Positions 63,138-64,000 of a stretch of DNA of 64,000 bases are shown here, piece by piece (position 1 is the stretch's first letter; every line of letters starts with the position of its first letter). Below the pieces are notes generated by a model. That model searched no databases, was not told where the DNA came from, and saw only the letters and a list, made by a program, of their open reading frames with translations. Made by a program: the position numbers and the translations under genes. This DNA is from an uncultured Erysipelotrichaceae bacterium (GTDB lineage Bacteria; Bacillota_I; Bacilli_A; Erysipelotrichales; Erysipelotrichaceae). The DNA lies in assembly GCA_947167125.1 (NCBI GenBank), contig CAMVGT010000003.1, positions 1-64,000 on the forward strand. Direction: 5' to 3'.

Positions 63138-64000
63138 ATGGCTGTCGTTAATAAAGAAAAATATCTGGGGAGAATTATCGATCGGAATGTGAAGAGGTAT
63201 CTTCAGATTTTCGGAGCGGTTTGTATTGAAGGACCTAAATGGTGCGGAAAAACGTGGACGTCTTCTTTTCACTGCAGCAGTGAAATTATGATCGGTTCAC
63301 CTGAGAATAACTTCCAGAACAGACAGCTTGCCGAACTTTCCCCATCCCTTATTCTGGAGGGGGATGTCCCCCGGCTGATTGATGAATGGCAGGAGGTGCC
63401 TTCTCTTTGGGATGCGGTCAGATATGAAGTTGACCGCAGAGGGCAGAAAGCACAATTCATTCTGACAGGATCTTCCACACCGAACCGCAAGGGAGTAATG
63501 CACAGCGGTGCCGGCAGGATCGGAAAACTTCGCATGCGGACAATGTCTCTTTATGAGTCAGGTGATTCATCTGGAAAGGTGTCTTTGTCTAATCTTTGCA
63601 ATGGGATACTGACACCGGCAATGACAGGTGAAGTGTCACTGAAGGAATTAATATATCTGGCTGTCAGAGGCGGATGGCCGGGGAATCTCGGAGTGTCAGA
63701 GGCTGATGCACAGCTGCTTCCGGAATCGTATATAAACGCGGTTCTTGATGATGATTTGCGGCGGATTGATGATGTGAAACGGGACACTCATAAAGTGAGT
63801 CTGCTTTTGCGGTCACTTGCGCGGAATGAATGTACAACAGCTTCCATCAATAAGATAGCGAATGATATCAGTGAATATGATGGCGGGCAGGTTGACCGAA
63901 CAACAGCTGCAGAGTATATTGCGGTGCTTTCGAGATTGTTTTTGTTTGACAATCAGCTTCCGTTTTCCAGTAATATCCGTTCGTCGGTCAGGGTCAAACA
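63138..64000 (+). CDS. AAA_14/DUF4143 family ATP-binding protein, cut by the window end
   Basis: An open frame of 287 codons without a stop to the end of the window. The start follows GGGAGG. It begins MAVVNKEKYLGRIIDRNVKRYL and has Walker A GPKWCGKT (33-40) and a Walker B-like region RLIDEWQEVPSLWDAVRYEVD, then ILTGSSTP. From about 180 residues onward it matches the DUF4143 region (RGGWP, YINAVLDDDLRRID). Such ATPases are widespread, often mobile or horizontally transferred, with unclear biological role. About the last third is missing. Confidence 0.88.
   Translation, partial: MAVVNKEKYLGRIIDRNVKRYLQIFGAVCIEGPKWCGKTWTSSFHCSSEIMIGSPENNFQNRQLAELSPSLILEGDVPRLIDEWQEVPSLWDAVRYEVDRRGQKAQFILTGSSTPNRKGVMHSGAGRIGKLRMRTMSLYESGDSSGKVSLSNLCNGILTPAMTGEVSLKELIYLAVRGGWPGNLGVSEADAQLLPESYINAVLDDDLRRIDDVKRDTHKVSLLLRSLARNECTTASINKIANDISEYDGGQVDRTTAAEYIAVLSRLFLFDNQLPFSSNIRSSVRVK

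Overview
The window looks like the chromosome of a low-to-moderate GC Gram-positive bacterium of the phylum Bacillota, most likely Erysipelotrichia. This placement is inferred from gene content only: the order cysS-mrnC-rlmB-sigma factor, a tRNA-Cys T-box leader, QueT, DegV, BlaI/BlaR1, an LCP-family glycan ligase and strong AGGAGG ribosome sites. No rRNA, tRNA, CRISPR array or transposase gene was seen.

Left part (1-31.8 kb) is mostly housekeeping with some surface and sugar genes. A surface protein carrying a recent 708-bp in-frame tandem duplication is followed by a DNPH1-like nucleotide hydrolase (minus strand), a Nudix hydrolase overlapping an S9 peptidase, DegV, a small membrane protein, QueT, a VanY-type carboxypeptidase, a CapA-like protein and a cyclophilin lipoprotein. 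A glycoside block follows: a mupG-like gene broken by one in-frame TAG, a GH1 enzyme, a small unrecognised protein behind a cre-like site, and a second GH1 enzyme. Next come an MMPL exporter with a giant LxxG heptad-repeat secreted protein, a tyrosine phosphatase, a membrane-anchored XRE/RCC1 chimera with a GYF-like partner, a CAP/SLH surface protein, minus-strand SDR and YdcF genes, and a small acidic protein under a TetR-type palindrome. The cysS-mrnC-rlmB-sigma operon closes this part.

Right part (31.8-63 kb) is a large surface-glycan region. A leftward operon encodes a choline metabolism module: an HTH-cytidylyltransferase-choline kinase fusion, a second LicC-like nucleotidyltransferase and a BCCT transporter. 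After a DUF1015 gene, a leftward trio (DegT aminotransferase, initiating sugar transferase, GT4) diverges from a long rightward operon (rmlD, rmlC, GT2 enzymes, DUF2304, LicD, a Wzx-type flippase and more GT2 enzymes). Together LicA/LicC/LicD suggest a phosphocholine-decorated glycan or teichoic acid. The glycan genes resume at 54 kb with a Wzt/Wzm-type ABC exporter, another large GT2, a DUF2142 membrane protein, a membrane-anchored unknown and an LCP ligase with a binding-protein-like segment.

Between the two glycan blocks (49.2-54.0 kb) sits an accessory insert: an AT-rich two-gene ATPase plus TOPRIM/RloB-like cassette, the best candidate here for an undescribed defence system, then a BlaI/BlaR1 regulatory pair with two clear BlaI operators and a membrane protein. 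The window ends inside a DUF4143-type ATPase whose promoter is preceded by four 23-bp-spaced GTTGGAT repeats.
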